In this document: positions 63,829 to 64,000 of the stretch, one piece after another | Numbering within the stretch: the first letter of the stretch is position 1 | Layout: each line of letters opens with the position of its first letter | NCBI RefSeq assembly: GCF_030812215.1 | Contig: NZ_JAUSSG010000006.1 | Location: 124,001-188,000, forward strand | Length of the DNA stretch: 64,000 nt | Reading direction: 5' to 3' | Source of the DNA: Variovorax boronicumulans | Lineage (GTDB): Bacteria; Pseudomonadota; Gammaproteobacteria; Burkholderiales; Burkholderiaceae_C | Notes under the pieces: model-generated | What the model saw: only the letters and a program-made list of their open reading frames with translations | Told to the model about the DNA's origin: nothing | Databases searched by the model: none | Translations under genes and position numbers: made by a program

Positions 63829-63846
63829 CAACAGGAAAGAAAAAAT

Positions 63847-64000
63847 TCAGGTGCCCGACTGCAGCCAGCGCTGCACCAGCTTCACGAAGTAGCTGGCACC
63901 GATCGGTATGATCTCGTCGTTGAAATCGAACGAGGTGTTGTGAATGATGCAAGGGCCGGGCCCGTGGCCGTCGAGCCGGTGGTCGCCGTCGCCATTGCCC
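63847..64000 (-). CDS. M20-family amidohydrolase, C-terminus (partial)
   Basis: The last 50 codons of a gene that enters from the right, ending TGA at 63849-63847. The residues CIIHNTSFDFNDEIIPIGASYFVKLVQRWL match the C-termini of M20 peptidase/hippurate hydrolases (written here in two parts: CIIHNTSFDFNDE and IIPIGASYFVKLV). It probably hydrolyses an N-acyl amino acid. The Bug gene follows directly. Confidence 0.8.
   Translation of the reverse strand, partial: GNGDGDHRLDGHGPGPCIIHNTSFDFNDEIIPIGASYFVKLVQRWLQSGT

Overview
The window looks like a chromosomal segment of a high-GC betaproteobacterium of the family Comamonadaceae, most probably Variovorax or a close relative. The basis is the codon use, the Bug-type (tripartite tricarboxylate) binding proteins, the DUF3717/DUF1289 fusion, the mono-functional BirA, and dispersed intergenic repeats of a kind I associate with this family. 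No rRNA, tRNA, CRISPR array, insertion sequence or prophage was seen.

Layout. 1-9.5 kb: end of a possible short-chain dehydrogenase, a YibF-like glutathione transferase, purB, an iron-uptake pair (PepSY membrane protein and FecA-like receptor), yaeQ, two small DUF genes, then a TerC-family exporter behind a yybP-ykoY (Mn2+) riboswitch with its own promoter. 9.5-11.7 kb: a BepA-like periplasmic metalloprotease and moaC. 11.9-19.4 kb: a minor-pilin operon, pilE-fimT-pilV-pilW-pilX-pilY1, with ATGA or TGATG overlaps between the first five genes. 19.4-23.5 kb, minus strand: the major pilin pilA behind a sigma-54 promoter, an AT-richer isoprenylcysteine-methyltransferase-like membrane gene, and a PglL-type oligosaccharyltransferase. 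23.5-28.9 kb, minus strand: a signalling cluster of TerC, PP2C phosphatase, FHA protein, CHASE2 cyclase and class II cyclic-nucleotide phosphodiesterase. 29-35 kb: sucCD, argC, a membrane protein, an SRPBCC protein, recX and recA. 35-38.7 kb: a MarR regulator, a two-component system and a HEAT-repeat protein. 38.7-43.4 kb: a small membrane protein, birA, a SET-domain methyltransferase with a lysine-rich tail, and divergently a topoisomerase III with a histone-H1-like linker and a SWIB domain. 43.4-56.2 kb: assorted metabolic and transport genes, a second-copy-type infA, dbpA, a MATE exporter and a fatty-acid desaturase. 56.2-62.7 kb, minus strand: a complete-looking operon for trans-4-hydroxy-L-proline catabolism (epimerase, three-subunit dehydrogenase, deaminase, binding protein, GntR regulator). 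62.8-64 kb: a Bug protein and the C-terminus of an M20 amidohydrolase.

How the parts fit. The two pilus loci together could build, prime and modify a type IV pilus. The cyclase/phosphodiesterase pair beside pilA suggests, but does not prove, cyclic-nucleotide control of surface behaviour. The most unusual parts are the SET/TopB-SWIB pair with a 37-bp alternating purine-pyrimidine tract between them, the PA14 domain inside PilY1, and the membrane methyltransferase inserted between pilin and pilin glycosyltransferase, whose start codon abuts the pilA terminator.
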